NCBI GenBank assembly: GCA_020445665.1
Contig: JAGRGD010000330.1
Location: 1-39,713, forward strand
Source of the DNA: Rhodocyclaceae bacterium
Lineage (GTDB): Bacteria > Pseudomonadota > Gammaproteobacteria > Burkholderiales > Rhodocyclaceae
Reading direction: 5' to 3'
Length of the DNA stretch: 39,713 nucleotides
This document shows positions 6,967-16,608 of this stretch, in pieces. The position numbers and the translations under genes are program-made. The notes under the pieces were generated by a model. It saw only the letters and a program-made list of their open reading frames with translations. It searched no databases and was not told where the DNA came from. Every line of letters begins with the position of its first letter. The stretch's first letter is position 1.

Positions 6967-8565
6967 ATGCGCCACGCCCTGAAGTTTTCCGGCTATCTGG
7001 CCGGCACCCTGCTGTTTGCGATTCCCCTCTGGATTCAAAGCGAATTCGGCGAAGTTTCCGTTGACCAGGTGCTCTATCACCTGGGCTTCGGCTCGTCGGC
7101 GCTGTTCGCCTCCGATCCGGCGCTCACCTGGCGCTTCATATGGCGGATGCTGCTCCCGGCCCTTGGCGTTGCCATCCTGCTCCTGTTGTGTGACGCGCTG
7201 GTGACAGCCGTGGCGCGCATGGGGGCACGGCAGGCGCTGCTTGCCTGGGGCAACAGGCTGCGGCAGCTCGCCGCCCATCTGGCCGACCCGGCGGAGCGGG
7301 CGCTCGGCGCCTGCCACACCCTGATCCGCTACCGGTTCTACCTGCTCATCCCGGCGCTCGGCAGCGCCTACTTCATCCACGCCATGGGCATCGCGGACTA
7401 TGTCGGCAGCTACCTCGGCCCGGATCACTTCGCGACCGCGTATGTGGACCCGAAGGGCGTGCGGATCCGCGGCGAGAAGCCACGCAGCCTGGTGATGATC
7501 TACGTCGAGAGCCTGGAGAACACCTACGCCGACCCGGCTCGCTTCGGACGCGACCTGCTGGCGCGGCTCAACCGCCTGAAGCCGCACGGGGTCTCATTCG
7601 ATAACTACCGGGAGAAGCGGGGCGCCCACTTCACCATCGCGGGCATCGTGGCGACCCAGTGCGGAGTGCCGCTCCGGTCGCTGGGCATGTTCGGTGGCAA
7701 CGACCAGGGCGAGCAGGCCAGCCGCTTCCTGCCCCGCGCCCGCTGCCTCGGCGACATCCTTCACGATCGCGGCTACACCAACGTCTTCCTGAATGGCTCG
7801 AGCCTCGCCTTTGCGGGGGTCGGCAAGTTCTTCGAGGATCACCACTACGACAGGATCATGGGGCGCGAGGAGTGGCTGGCCCTCGGTGCCCGGGCCGAGG
7901 ACATGAGCGGCTGGGGTCTTCACGACGACGACCTCTTCGCCCGCGCGCGCGAGGAACTGGACCGGCTCGTCGCACGCAAGCGACCGTTCAACCTGTCGGT
8001 GCTGACGATCGACACCCACCACCCGTACGGCCTGTTGAGCCACCGCTGCTCGGGCAAGGGCGTGAGCGACTTCGAGGGCATCGTCGAGTGCTCGGCCAAC
8101 CAGGTCGCCGAGTTCGTCGAGCACATCATCGAACGCGGCCTGCTCGACCAGGTGGCCATCGTGATCCAGGGCGACCACCTGGCGATGGGCAACACCGCGT
8201 ACGAGAAGCTGATCGCAGAACCCAACCGGACCGTCTTCAACCTGCTCATCAACGGTGACAGGCGGCTGGCGAAAAACACCGAGGACGTCACCCACTTCGA
8301 CATGCTGCCCACCGTTCTCGATCTGATCGGGCTGGAGGTCGATGGCGACCGGCTGGGCATCGGCTACTCGGCCATCGGCAGGCCCGCAGCCCCTCGGCCG
8401 AGCGACCGGCTGGCCCGTCTCGACGACGTGCTCTTCAACCGCTCGGATGCCTACCTCCGGCTGTGGGAGCCCGAGCCAGCGGTGATGCCGGCCAGGCACA
8501 TGGCGCCCCCCGGCGTCACCGGCGAGCAGGCCACGGCGTTTGACAAGGACGCTGGCGCAGGCTAA
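6967..8565 (+). CDS. OpgB/MdoB-like phosphoglycerol transferase (sulfatase superfamily, LTA-synthase type)
   Basis: 532-aa membrane enzyme. Three or four N-terminal helices (about 8-24, 60-80, 118-140) anchor a large periplasmic alkaline-phosphatase-like domain from about residue 175 to 490. It opens with MIYVESLENTYAD (metal-binding Glu), then GAHFTIAGIVATQCGVPL, where the Thr is the expected catalytic nucleophile as in OpgB, and later DTHHPYGLLS and IQGDHLAMGN with metal-binding Asp/His. OpgB transfers phosphoglycerol from phosphatidylglycerol to osmoregulated periplasmic glucans; LTA synthases act similarly on lipoteichoic acid. The Gram-negative setting favours the glucan or a related envelope substrate. 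ATG 6967 has GTGAGG just upstream. The metX promoter starts inside the last 26 bases of this gene. Confidence 0.85.
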   Translation: MRHALKFSGYLAGTLLFAIPLWIQSEFGEVSVDQVLYHLGFGSSALFASDPALTWRFIWRMLLPALGVAILLLLCDALVTAVARMGARQALLAWGNRLRQLAAHLADPAERALGACHTLIRYRFYLLIPALGSAYFIHAMGIADYVGSYLGPDHFATAYVDPKGVRIRGEKPRSLVMIYVESLENTYADPARFGRDLLARLNRLKPHGVSFDNYREKRGAHFTIAGIVATQCGVPLRSLGMFGGNDQGEQASRFLPRARCLGDILHDRGYTNVFLNGSSLAFAGVGKFFEDHHYDRIMGREEWLALGARAEDMSGWGLHDDDLFARAREELDRLVARKRPFNLSVLTIDTHHPYGLLSHRCSGKGVSDFEGIVECSANQVAEFVEHIIERGLLDQVAIVIQGDHLAMGNTAYEKLIAEPNRTVFNLLINGDRRLAKNTEDVTHFDMLPTVLDLIGLEVDGDRLGIGYSAIGRPAAPRPSDRLARLDDVLFNRSDAYLRLWEPEPAVMPARHMAPPGVTGEQATAFDKDAGAG

Positions 8566-8568
8566 TTT
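8540..8568 (+). promoter_or_regulatory. Sigma-70 promoter of the metX riboswitch transcript
   Basis: TTGACA (8540-8545), 17-base spacer, TAATTT (8563-8568). It lies inside the 3' end of the OpgB-like gene, with its -10 on the stop codon. Predicted transcription start near 8575, immediately before the first riboswitch stem. Confidence 0.75.
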
Positions 8569-8576
8569 CGCAACAC

Positions 8577-8631
8577 AGCGCCGATTTGACTATCAGCTTG
8601 CGGGCGCTCAACAAATACGGCTAAAGCGAGG
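8577..8631 (+). ncRNA. SAM-II-type riboswitch aptamer upstream of metX
   Basis: The stretch follows the SAM-II layout. A P1 stem pairs AGCGCC (8577-8582) with GGCGCT (8603-8608). The conserved GATTTGAC follows the 5' arm (8583-8590). The 3' tail AACAAATACGGCTAAAGC (8610-8627) contains the GCTAAA box that forms the pseudoknot. SAM-II binds S-adenosylmethionine and is known, predominantly from Alphaproteobacteria, before methionine biosynthesis genes such as metX/metA. Its position between a good promoter and a terminator, 130 bases before metX, supports the call. No covariance search could be run. Confidence 0.88.
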
Positions 8632-8633
8632 GC

Positions 8634-8669
8634 AACCCGGTCCGAGCCAACAGCCGACCGGGTTTTTTT
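8634..8669 (+). terminator. Intrinsic terminator in the metX leader
   Basis: AACCCGGTC (8634-8642) pairs perfectly with GACCGGGTT (8656-8664) over a 13-base loop, followed by a run of seven T (8663-8669, overlapping the stem end). It directly follows the aptamer, so SAM binding probably favours termination before metX. A second GCGGCCG/CGGCCGC hairpin (8670-8690) follows. Confidence 0.8.
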
Positions 8670-8708
8670 GCGGCCGTCACGAGCGGCCGCGCAGGAGTCA
8701 CACGCACC

Positions 8709-9836
8709 ATGAACACCGCCGCTTCGGTAGGCGTCGTCAGCCCCAGCCGGGCGCGCTTCGACGCTCCGCTCGCGCTCCGCTGCGGGCGCACGCTGCCCGG
8801 CTTCGAGCTGGTCTACGAAACCTACGGCCAGCTCAACGCCGACCGCTCCAACGCCGTCCTCGTCTGCCATGCCCTGTCCGGCTCACATCACCTCGCCGGT
8901 ACCTATGCCGACCAGCCCGACAATCCGGGCTGGTGGGACAACCTGATCGGCCCGGGCAAGCCTCTCGACACCAACCGCTTCTTCGTCATCGGGGTCAACA
9001 ATCTGGGCGGCTGCTACGGCAGCAGCGGGCCACAGAGCGTCAACCCGGCGACCGGCAAGCCATGGGGCGCCGACTTCCCCTTCGTCACGGTCGAGGACTG
9101 GGTCGATTCCCAGGCCCGCCTCGCGGACCACCTTGGCATCGAGCGGTTCGCCGCGGTGGTCGGCGGCAGCCTGGGTGGCATGCAGGCCATGAACTGGGCG
9201 ATCCAGTATCCGGACCGGATCGCCCATGCGGTGGTGATCGCCTCGGCGCCCAGGCTGACGGCGCAGAACATCGCCTTCAACGAGGTCGCGCGCCAGGCCA
9301 TCCTGAAGGACCCGGACTTCCATGGTGGCCACTACTACGAGCACGGCGTGGTACCGGCCCGGGGGCTGTCCCAGGCCCGCATGGTGGGCCACATCACCTA
9401 CCTGTCCGACGACTCGATGGACGAGAAATTCGGCCGCCGGCTGCGCCATGGCAAGCCCATCTACAGCTACGACGTGGAGTTCGAGGTGGAGTCCTACCTG
9501 CGCTACCAGGGCGAGAAGTTCCCGGGCTACTTCGACGCCAACACCTACCTGCTGACCACCAAGGCGCTCGACTACTACGACCCCGCTGCCGGCCATGGCG
9601 GTGACCTGACGAAGGCGCTTTCCGTGGCGTCGGCCGACTTCCTGGTGGTGTCGTTCTCGACCGACTGGCGTTTTTCTCCCGGGCGATCGAAGGAGATCGT
9701 CAACGCCCTGGTCCATAGCGACAAACGCGTCAGCTACGCCGAGATCGACTGCCACGCCGGCCACGACTCCTTCCTGCTCGATGACCCGCTCTACCACGGC
9801 GTGCTGCGGGCCTACTTCGACAATATCGCGGGGTGA
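8709..9836 (+). CDS. metX: Homoserine O-acyltransferase MetX
   Basis: 375-aa cytoplasmic alpha/beta-hydrolase-fold enzyme that acylates L-homoserine in the first committed step of methionine synthesis. The nucleophile elbow GGSLGGMQ carries Ser154. The acid is the Asp in FSTDWRFSP near 317 and the base the His in [12 protein letters not shown] near 350. The N-terminal [10 protein letters not shown] and CHALSGSHH (oxyanion region) are typical. Whether the acyl donor is acetyl-CoA or succinyl-CoA cannot be decided by eye; many beta- and gammaproteobacterial MetX enzymes use succinyl-CoA. ATG 8709 follows CAGGAG at 8692-8697. Expression should be reduced by SAM through the upstream riboswitch. 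metW follows after 2 bases, a classical metX-metW pair. Confidence 0.95.
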   Translation: MNTAASVGVVSPSRARFDAPLALRCGRTLPGFELVYETYGQLNADRSNAVLVCHALSGSHHLAGTYADQPDNPGWWDNLIGPGKPLDTNRFFVIGVNNLGGCYGSSGPQSVNPATGKPWGADFPFVTVEDWVDSQARLADHLGIERFAAVVGGSLGGMQAMNWAIQYPDRIAHAVVIASAPRLTAQNIAFNEVARQAILKDPDFHGGHYYEHGVVPARGLSQARMVGHITYLSDDSMDEKFGRRLRHGKPIYSYDVEFEVESYLRYQGEKFPGYFDANTYLLTTKALDYYDPAAGHGGDLTKALSVASADFLVVSFSTDWRFSPGRSKEIVNALVHSDKRVSYAEIDCHAGHDSFLLDDPLYHGVLRAYFDNIAG

Positions 9837-9838
9837 TC

Positions 9839-10429
9839 ATGGCCTATCAACGCTACGACTACGAAGTCATCGCCTCGTGGATCCAGCCCGGCGAGCGGGT
9901 GCTCGACCTGGGCTGTGGCGACGGCAGCCTGCTCAAGTACCTTGGCGATGTGCGACAGGTCCGCGGCTATGGCGTCGAGAACGAGCCGGACCGCATGCTG
10001 GCGAGCATCCGCAACGGCATCAACGTGCTGCAGCTCGACCTGGAGCAGGGCCTGGCCGGCATCGAGGACAACGCCTTCGACCACGTCATCATGAGTCTGT
10101 CGCTGCAGGCCATCCACAACACCCAGGGCATCCTCGCCGAGATGCTGCGCGTGGGCCACGAAGCGGTCGTCAGCTTCCCGAACTTTGCCTACTGGCGTCA
10201 CCGGCAGTCCATCATCAATGGACGGATGCCGGTCTCGGAGAGCCTGCCACACCAGTGGTTCAACACCCCCAACGTGCGCTTCTTCACCATTGCCGATTTC
10301 GAGGCGCTGTGCGCGGACGAAGGCATCGCCATCCGCGAGGGGCTCGCCTTCGACGAAGGCAAGGTGGTGGTGGACGAGCCCAATTTCATGGCCAGTGTCG
10401 CCCTGTACCGACTCGGGCGCGACCGTTGA
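9839..10429 (+). CDS. metW: Methionine biosynthesis protein MetW
   Basis: 196-aa class I methyltransferase-fold protein. The SAM-binding motif VLDLGCGDGSLL is at about residues 21-32, followed by YGVENEPDRM (acidic second motif) and VIMSLSLQAIHNT. The C-terminal half FPNFAYWRHRQSIINGRMPV and LPHQWFNTPNVRFFT is diagnostic of MetW, known to pair with MetX and to be required for its function in some bacteria. ATG 9839 begins 2 bases after the metX stop; an alternative GTG at 9833 overlaps metX. Both share the riboswitch-controlled transcript. A strong hairpin follows 6 bases after the stop. Confidence 0.93.
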   Translation: MAYQRYDYEVIASWIQPGERVLDLGCGDGSLLKYLGDVRQVRGYGVENEPDRMLASIRNGINVLQLDLEQGLAGIEDNAFDHVIMSLSLQAIHNTQGILAEMLRVGHEAVVSFPNFAYWRHRQSIINGRMPVSESLPHQWFNTPNVRFFTIADFEALCADEGIAIREGLAFDEGKVVVDEPNFMASVALYRLGRDR

Positions 10430-10435
10430 AACGCC

Positions 10436-10469
10436 CTGCGGCCCGACCGGACGAGCGGTCTGGCCGCAG
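10436..10469 (+). terminator. Strong hairpin after metW
   Basis: CTGCGGCC (10436-10443) and GGCCGCAG (10462-10469) form the outer stem, GACCG (10445-10449) and CGGTC (10456-10460) the inner one, with a single C/T mismatch and a 6-base loop. No T-run follows, so an intrinsic terminator is uncertain; it may protect the metXW mRNA end. Confidence 0.5.
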
Positions 10470-10639
10470 CGCTGAACTTCGTTGCCCCGCCCCGCTCTAA
10501 ATCGGTGGGGCAGGACCGCAGGCGCCGCGACAGGAACGGTCCCCGCCGGCGCCGACCGTGCGAACAGACTCCCGCCAATGCGGGCCTGCCCCGTCCCCTC
10601 TTTCCCCGGTCCATGCTCATGCCTGACCAGCCCGCCGCC

Positions 10640-11092
10640 ATGACCCTCCGTCTGCCCACCCTGTCGCTCATCTTCTTCCTCGCCACGGCCGCCCACGCCG
10701 AAGGTCCGCTGGCGCAGTTCGACCCGGCCCTGAGTGAGTCGATGGCCACCGCGATCCGCAACGCAGACCTTGATGCCGGCGCCCGCTACTTTGATCGCAA
10801 GTGTTCCCAGTGCCACGACGGCGACAGGAACGGCGAGAACTTCACCGGCCCCCACCTTTGGAACGTCTTCGGCCGCACCGCCGGCACCCACACCGGTTTC
10901 CGCTACTCGGCCGCGATGCAAGGGGTGGGCAAGATCTGGACCTACGCGACCCTCGATTACTACCTGACCGACACCGAACGCGCCGTGCCGGGCCGCGAGA
11001 TGAACTTCGTCGGCATCGACGAGACAGCCGAGCGAGCCAACCTGATCGCCTACCTGCGCACCCTGTCCGACGCGCCGCCCGCCCTGCCCTGA
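10640..11092 (+). CDS. Exported monohaem class I cytochrome c
   Basis: 150 aa. MTLRLPTLSLIFFLATAAHA (1-20) is a Sec signal. One haem site, CSQCH at about residues 55-59, is followed by GPHLWNVFGRTAGTHTGFRYS, the segment typical of small class I cytochromes (c2/c550 type). The likely axial Met is in GREMNFVGI near 117-125, and the C-terminal helix is ERANLIAYLRTLS. It should shuttle single electrons in the periplasm. The start at 10640 is selected for the clean signal peptide; ATGs at 10613 and 10619 are in frame, and none has a good ribosome site. No partner oxidase is adjacent. Confidence 0.9.
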   Translation: MTLRLPTLSLIFFLATAAHAEGPLAQFDPALSESMATAIRNADLDAGARYFDRKCSQCHDGDRNGENFTGPHLWNVFGRTAGTHTGFRYSAAMQGVGKIWTYATLDYYLTDTERAVPGREMNFVGIDETAERANLIAYLRTLSDAPPALP

Positions 11093-11238
11093 GTGCGTGC
11101 AGTCGGGAGCGGGCTGAACCCCGCTGCTGTCCGCGCGTCGCGGGACTCGCGGGCATGAGTCACGCTGGCGACGGATTGCCAGCGCCCCGGCCTTCCGCGA
11201 CCGCTACAATGCCAGGCGCATTCCTGCGGATCCACGCC

Positions 11239-11904
11239 ATGTCTCCCCGATTCCATCACCCGCGCCTCCGGCCCGCCCTGCGCACCCTGCTGGCGGGCAC
11301 GGCCCTGCTCTCCTTCGCCACGCTTTGCGGGGCGGCCGACGTCTATCGGTGGAAGGACGCCAACGGTGTCACCCACTATTCCGCAACGCCACCACCAGAT
11401 CAGGCCGCGCGACGGCTCGAACTGCGACCGCTCCCGCCACCGAAGGATCTCGAACCGGAACGCGAGCGACTGCAGCGCCAGCGCGAGGCCGCCAATCGCG
11501 ACGCCGCCGTCGCCCGCGACCGCGAGGCCAGCGCAGCCCAGCGCGAGCAGGAGGCCGAGGCCCGCATTCAGCGCTGCGGCCTGGCCCGCCAGCAGCTGGG
11601 CATCCTGAAAGCGGGGGGCCCGGTGTACGGGCGGGACAGCGAGGGCCGGCGGGCCTACCTCGACGGGGCAGATCGGGAAGCCGCGCTGGAGCGGGCGCGG
11701 GCGGAGTACCGCGAAGCCTGCCGCGGGGTCGACGGGGACAGCATGCGCACCGCTGCCCGCCAGGCCGCCAAGGATGTGCGCTCCGCCAGCCGCTGCGCGG
11801 ACATGCGCGAGCGCGTCGCCCAGCTGACCCGCCCCGGCGCCCGCGCTGGCGGCGAGGACATCCGCCGGGCACGGGAAGCGATGGAGAAGCAGTGTGGCGG
11901 CTAG
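11239..11904 (+). CDS. DUF4124-type exported coiled-coil protein
   Basis: 221-aa exported protein. Residues 1-33 form a signal peptide (LLAGTALLSFATLCGA). VYRWKDANGVTHYSATPPP directly after it is the DUF4124 signature, a small domain at the mature N-terminus of many proteobacterial envelope proteins. Residues about 70-110 are a charged Glu/Arg/Gln-rich coiled coil. Cysteines near 112, 161, 188 and 218 may form disulfides. Function unknown. ATG 11239 is preferred; the upstream in-frame ATG 11209 overlaps TACAAT (11205-11210), which looks like a -10 box although no -35 stands at the right distance. The stop TAG (11902-11904) is the last three bases of the CTAG that borders the miniature element. 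Confidence 0.82.
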   Translation: MSPRFHHPRLRPALRTLLAGTALLSFATLCGAADVYRWKDANGVTHYSATPPPDQAARRLELRPLPPPKDLEPERERLQRQREAANRDAAVARDREASAAQREQEAEARIQRCGLARQQLGILKAGGPVYGRDSEGRRAYLDGADREAALERARAEYREACRGVDGDSMRTAARQAAKDVRSASRCADMRERVAQLTRPGARAGGEDIRRAREAMEKQCGG

Positions 11905-12175
11905 GGTCTGTGGACATTTGTATGGCGGATCGCGTTGAGACTTTGAGCCTGTGCCACAAGGCGCGGGAGGAAGGCAAGGGTGGCCGCCTTGGCGACGAGC
12001 GCAACGAAGTAGCGCGGGCTCACAGCCTCAACCCGTTGGGCTGTGGTCTGCTGGGCCCGTTGACCGCGTTATGCCTCCTTGTCTGGGGGGGGCCACCCAG
12101 GCCGCGTCGGCGCGCCTTGTCCTCGAACCCAGCAGACCACAGCGCGACCGCCATACAAATGTCCACAGACCCTAG
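11901..12175. mobile_element. Complete MITE-like element, copy 2, with CTAG target duplication
   Basis: A 267-bp element (11905-12171). Its 24-bp terminal inverted repeats are perfect: left 11905-11928 starts GGTCTGTGGACATTTG, right 12148-12171 is its complement. Both ends are flanked by CTAG (11901-11904, 12172-12175), consistent with a 4-bp target duplication. No transposase frame is present, so it would need an enzyme supplied elsewhere; a 4-bp palindromic target and GG-starting ends recall IS5-type elements, which is inference. Copy 1 at 1-127 shares both arms but lacks 95 bp of this copy. Confidence 0.85.
12041..12142. repeat. Internal inverted repeat inside MITE copy 2
   Basis: CTGTGGTCTGCTGGG (12041-12055) and CCCAGCAGACCACAG (12128-12142) are perfect 15-bp complements around 72 bases. 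The left arm and the spacer are exactly what copy 1 lacks, while the right arm is kept there. Confidence 0.8.
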
Positions 12176-12178
12176 GCC

Positions 12179-12823
12179 ATGAACTACCAGTGTTGTGCCT
12201 GCCGGCACGAGTTCCCGTATTCGAATGCCGTGGACGGCTTCAGGCAGGGCTTTCGCGAAGGCTTCCTCTGCCCCGCCTGCGGCGCACAACTGGAAGCGCC
12301 GCTTGGGAACGCAAAGGCCTTGCCGGGCAAGGGGGGCGAGGTCCGCATGGTTCTGGCCGCCGGGCTCGTGATCACCTTGTGGACGGCCAAGCTCGATGCC
12401 TCCGTGACACTCGGACAGCTGACGATTCCCTTCTGGACCCTGCCCGCAGCGCTCTGCTTGGCAGCGGCACTCTGGTTCGCCATCACGCGCCCGCGCGAGC
12501 TCGTCGAGCCCACCCTCGAGACACGGCTCATCGGACCAGGGCTCGCGACGACCCCGATCAACCGGAACGCGACAGCCAGCGCCCCACCCCCCGCAGCGAC
12601 CGAGCGCATACCGGGTGACAAGGCGCAGCCCTCGATGCGGCTCGATCGCGTCGTCCTGCTCGGCATCGGCACGCTGTTCGGAATCTTCGCTGCGCGCGAC
12701 TGGTTCTGGGTTGGCGAGTTCAGCGCCATTTTCTGGGTATGCGGGGTGGCAGCCGCCCTGCCGATCGGGCTGGCCCTGTTTGGCAGCGATGCACTGATCC
12801 GCCGCGCCTGCCGACGTCGATAG
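12179..12823 (+). CDS. Zinc-ribbon membrane protein of unknown function
   Basis: 214 aa. A short N-terminal zinc-ribbon-like part has two cysteine pairs, C5/C8 in CCACRHEF and the pair in LCPAC near 30-33. Four hydrophobic segments follow at about 55-68, 80-100, 155-170 and 177-197, with a Pro/Ala-rich linker at 118-148. The family is not recognised. The first Cys pair begins at residue 5, so the start cannot lie much further downstream. Yet ATG 12179 is only three bases after the CTAG of the MITE, and no ribosome site is visible in the element end (CAGACCCTAGGCC). Either the gene is translated without a Shine-Dalgarno, or insertion has cut off its original leader. It converges with the thiolase gene. 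Confidence 0.75.
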   Translation: MNYQCCACRHEFPYSNAVDGFRQGFREGFLCPACGAQLEAPLGNAKALPGKGGEVRMVLAAGLVITLWTAKLDASVTLGQLTIPFWTLPAALCLAAALWFAITRPRELVEPTLETRLIGPGLATTPINRNATASAPPPAATERIPGDKAQPSMRLDRVVLLGIGTLFGIFAARDWFWVGEFSAIFWVCGVAAALPIGLALFGSDALIRRACRRR

Positions 12824-12900
12824 TGCAACCCGGTCGCTGCCACACCCGGCGATGTCGGCACGTCCCCTGACCGGGGGGCACCAACACCACCGTTTCTGGC

Positions 12901-14100
12901 TCAGACCCGCTCGAAGATCCCCGCGGCCCCCATGCCGGTGCCGATGCACATCGTGACCATGCCGACACGCAGCTTCGGGTCGCGCTGCATCGCCGACAGG
13001 ATCGTCGCGGTCCGGATCGCGCCGGTGGCCCCCAACGGGTGGCCGAGGGCGATGGCGCCGCCCTGGGGATTGACCTTGGCCGGATCGAGGTCGAGGGTGC
13101 GCATCACCGCCAGCGACTGGGCCGCGAAGGCCTCGTTGAGCTCGATCCAGTCGAGCTGGCCCTGTTCCAGCCCGGCGGCCTTCAGCGCGCGCGGAATCGC
13201 CTCCACCGGGCCGATGCCCATCACCTCGGGCGGCACGCCGGCCACCGCATAGCTGGCGAAACGGGCGATCGGGGTGGCGCCGGTGCGCTTGACCGCGGCC
13301 TCCGACATCAGCAGCACCGCCGCGGCGCCGTCCGACATCTGCGAGCTGTTGCCGGCCGTGACCGAGCCCCGCCCGGCGAATACCGGCCGCAGCTTCGCCA
13401 GCTTCTCGAGCGAGGAATCGGGCCGCGGGCCTTCATCGGTGTCGCACAGGGTCTCGATCACCCGCACCGTGCCGCCCTCGCCGGGTACATGGGTGCGTGC
13501 CGTCAGCGGCGTGATCTCGTCCTTGAAGTGGCCGGCGGCGATGGCCGCCACCGCGCGGCGGTGGGATTCGACCGCGAAGGCGTCCTGGTCCTCGCGGCTC
13601 ACCTGCCACTTCATCGCCACCTTCTCGGCGGTCAGCCCCATGCCGTAGGCGATGGCCACGTTTTCGTCCTTCTCGAAGATGGCCGGGCTGATCGAGGTCT
13701 TGTTGCCGGTCATCTGCGGCATCACGGTCATCGACTCGGTGCCGGCGGCGATCATCACGTCGGCTTCGCCGAGGCGGATGCGGGCAGCGGCGTCGGCCAC
13801 GGCCTGCACGCCGGACGAGCAGAAGCGATTGATGGTGAGGCCCGGCACCGTGTCGGGCAGGCCGGCCAGCAGCAGGCCGATGCGCGACACGTTCATGCCC
13901 TGCTCGGCCTCCGGCATCGCGCAGCCGGTGATCACGTCGCCGATCTCGGCCGGGTCGAGACCCGGCACCTGGGCCACCACGGCGCGCAGCACGTGGGCCA
14001 GCATGTCGTCGGGCCGGACGTGGCGGAACATGCCGCCCTTCTTGGCGACCGGGGTGCGCGTGGCGGCGACCAGGTAGGCGTCCTGAATGGGTTTGCTCAT
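12901..14100 (-). CDS. fadA: Acetyl-CoA acyltransferase (3-ketoacyl-CoA thiolase), last gene of the fad cluster
   Basis: 399-aa thiolase that cleaves 3-ketoacyl-CoA with CoA, the last step of beta-oxidation. The nucleophilic Cys is in NRFCSSGVQ near residue 92. The C-terminal active-site boxes are GGAIALGHPLGATG (His near 355) and CIGTGMGAAG (second Cys near 386). ATG 14100 is chosen because GAGGAGA lies 7-8 bases upstream; the longer open frame to 14262 lies within the neighbouring gene. It follows the FadN-like gene by 11 bases, so the pair forms a complete FadN/FadA-type module. It could work in either direction biochemically; the operon argues for degradation. Confidence 0.92.
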   Translation of the reverse strand: MSKPIQDAYLVAATRTPVAKKGGMFRHVRPDDMLAHVLRAVVAQVPGLDPAEIGDVITGCAMPEAEQGMNVSRIGLLLAGLPDTVPGLTINRFCSSGVQAVADAAARIRLGEADVMIAAGTESMTVMPQMTGNKTSISPAIFEKDENVAIAYGMGLTAEKVAMKWQVSREDQDAFAVESHRRAVAAIAAGHFKDEITPLTARTHVPGEGGTVRVIETLCDTDEGPRPDSSLEKLAKLRPVFAGRGSVTAGNSSQMSDGAAAVLLMSEAAVKRTGATPIARFASYAVAGVPPEVMGIGPVEAIPRALKAAGLEQGQLDWIELNEAFAAQSLAVMRTLDLDPAKVNPQGGAIALGHPLGATGAIRTATILSAMQRDPKLRVGMVTMCIGTGMGAAGIFERV

Positions 14101-14111
14101 GGTCTGTCTCC

Positions 14112-16493
<2,382 letters not shown>

Positions 16494-16568
16494 GAGTTCT
16501 CCTCGGCGCGGCCGTCCTGCTCTGGAAACGGGTTCGGGCGGGGCCCGGCGACGGCTGGCGCTGAATGC

Positions 16569-16597
16569 GGCGCGGCAGCCAGACCGGCTGCCGCGCC
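16569..16597 (-). terminator. Very strong hairpin between fadL and the FadN-like gene
   Basis: A perfect 12-bp GC-rich stem (GGCGCGGCAGCC at 16569-16580 with GGCTGCCGCGCC at 16586-16597, 5-base loop) starts 11 bases after the fadL stop. The T-run lies before, not after, the hairpin on the transcribed strand, so it is not a classic intrinsic terminator. It probably stabilises the fadL mRNA end or partly attenuates the last two genes. Confidence 0.6.
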
Positions 16598-16608
16598 TGG
16601 GTAAAAAA

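Noticed and set aside
11905-12171. Transposase gene inside the element
   Set aside because: Only 267 bp; no frame with DDE or HUH residues.
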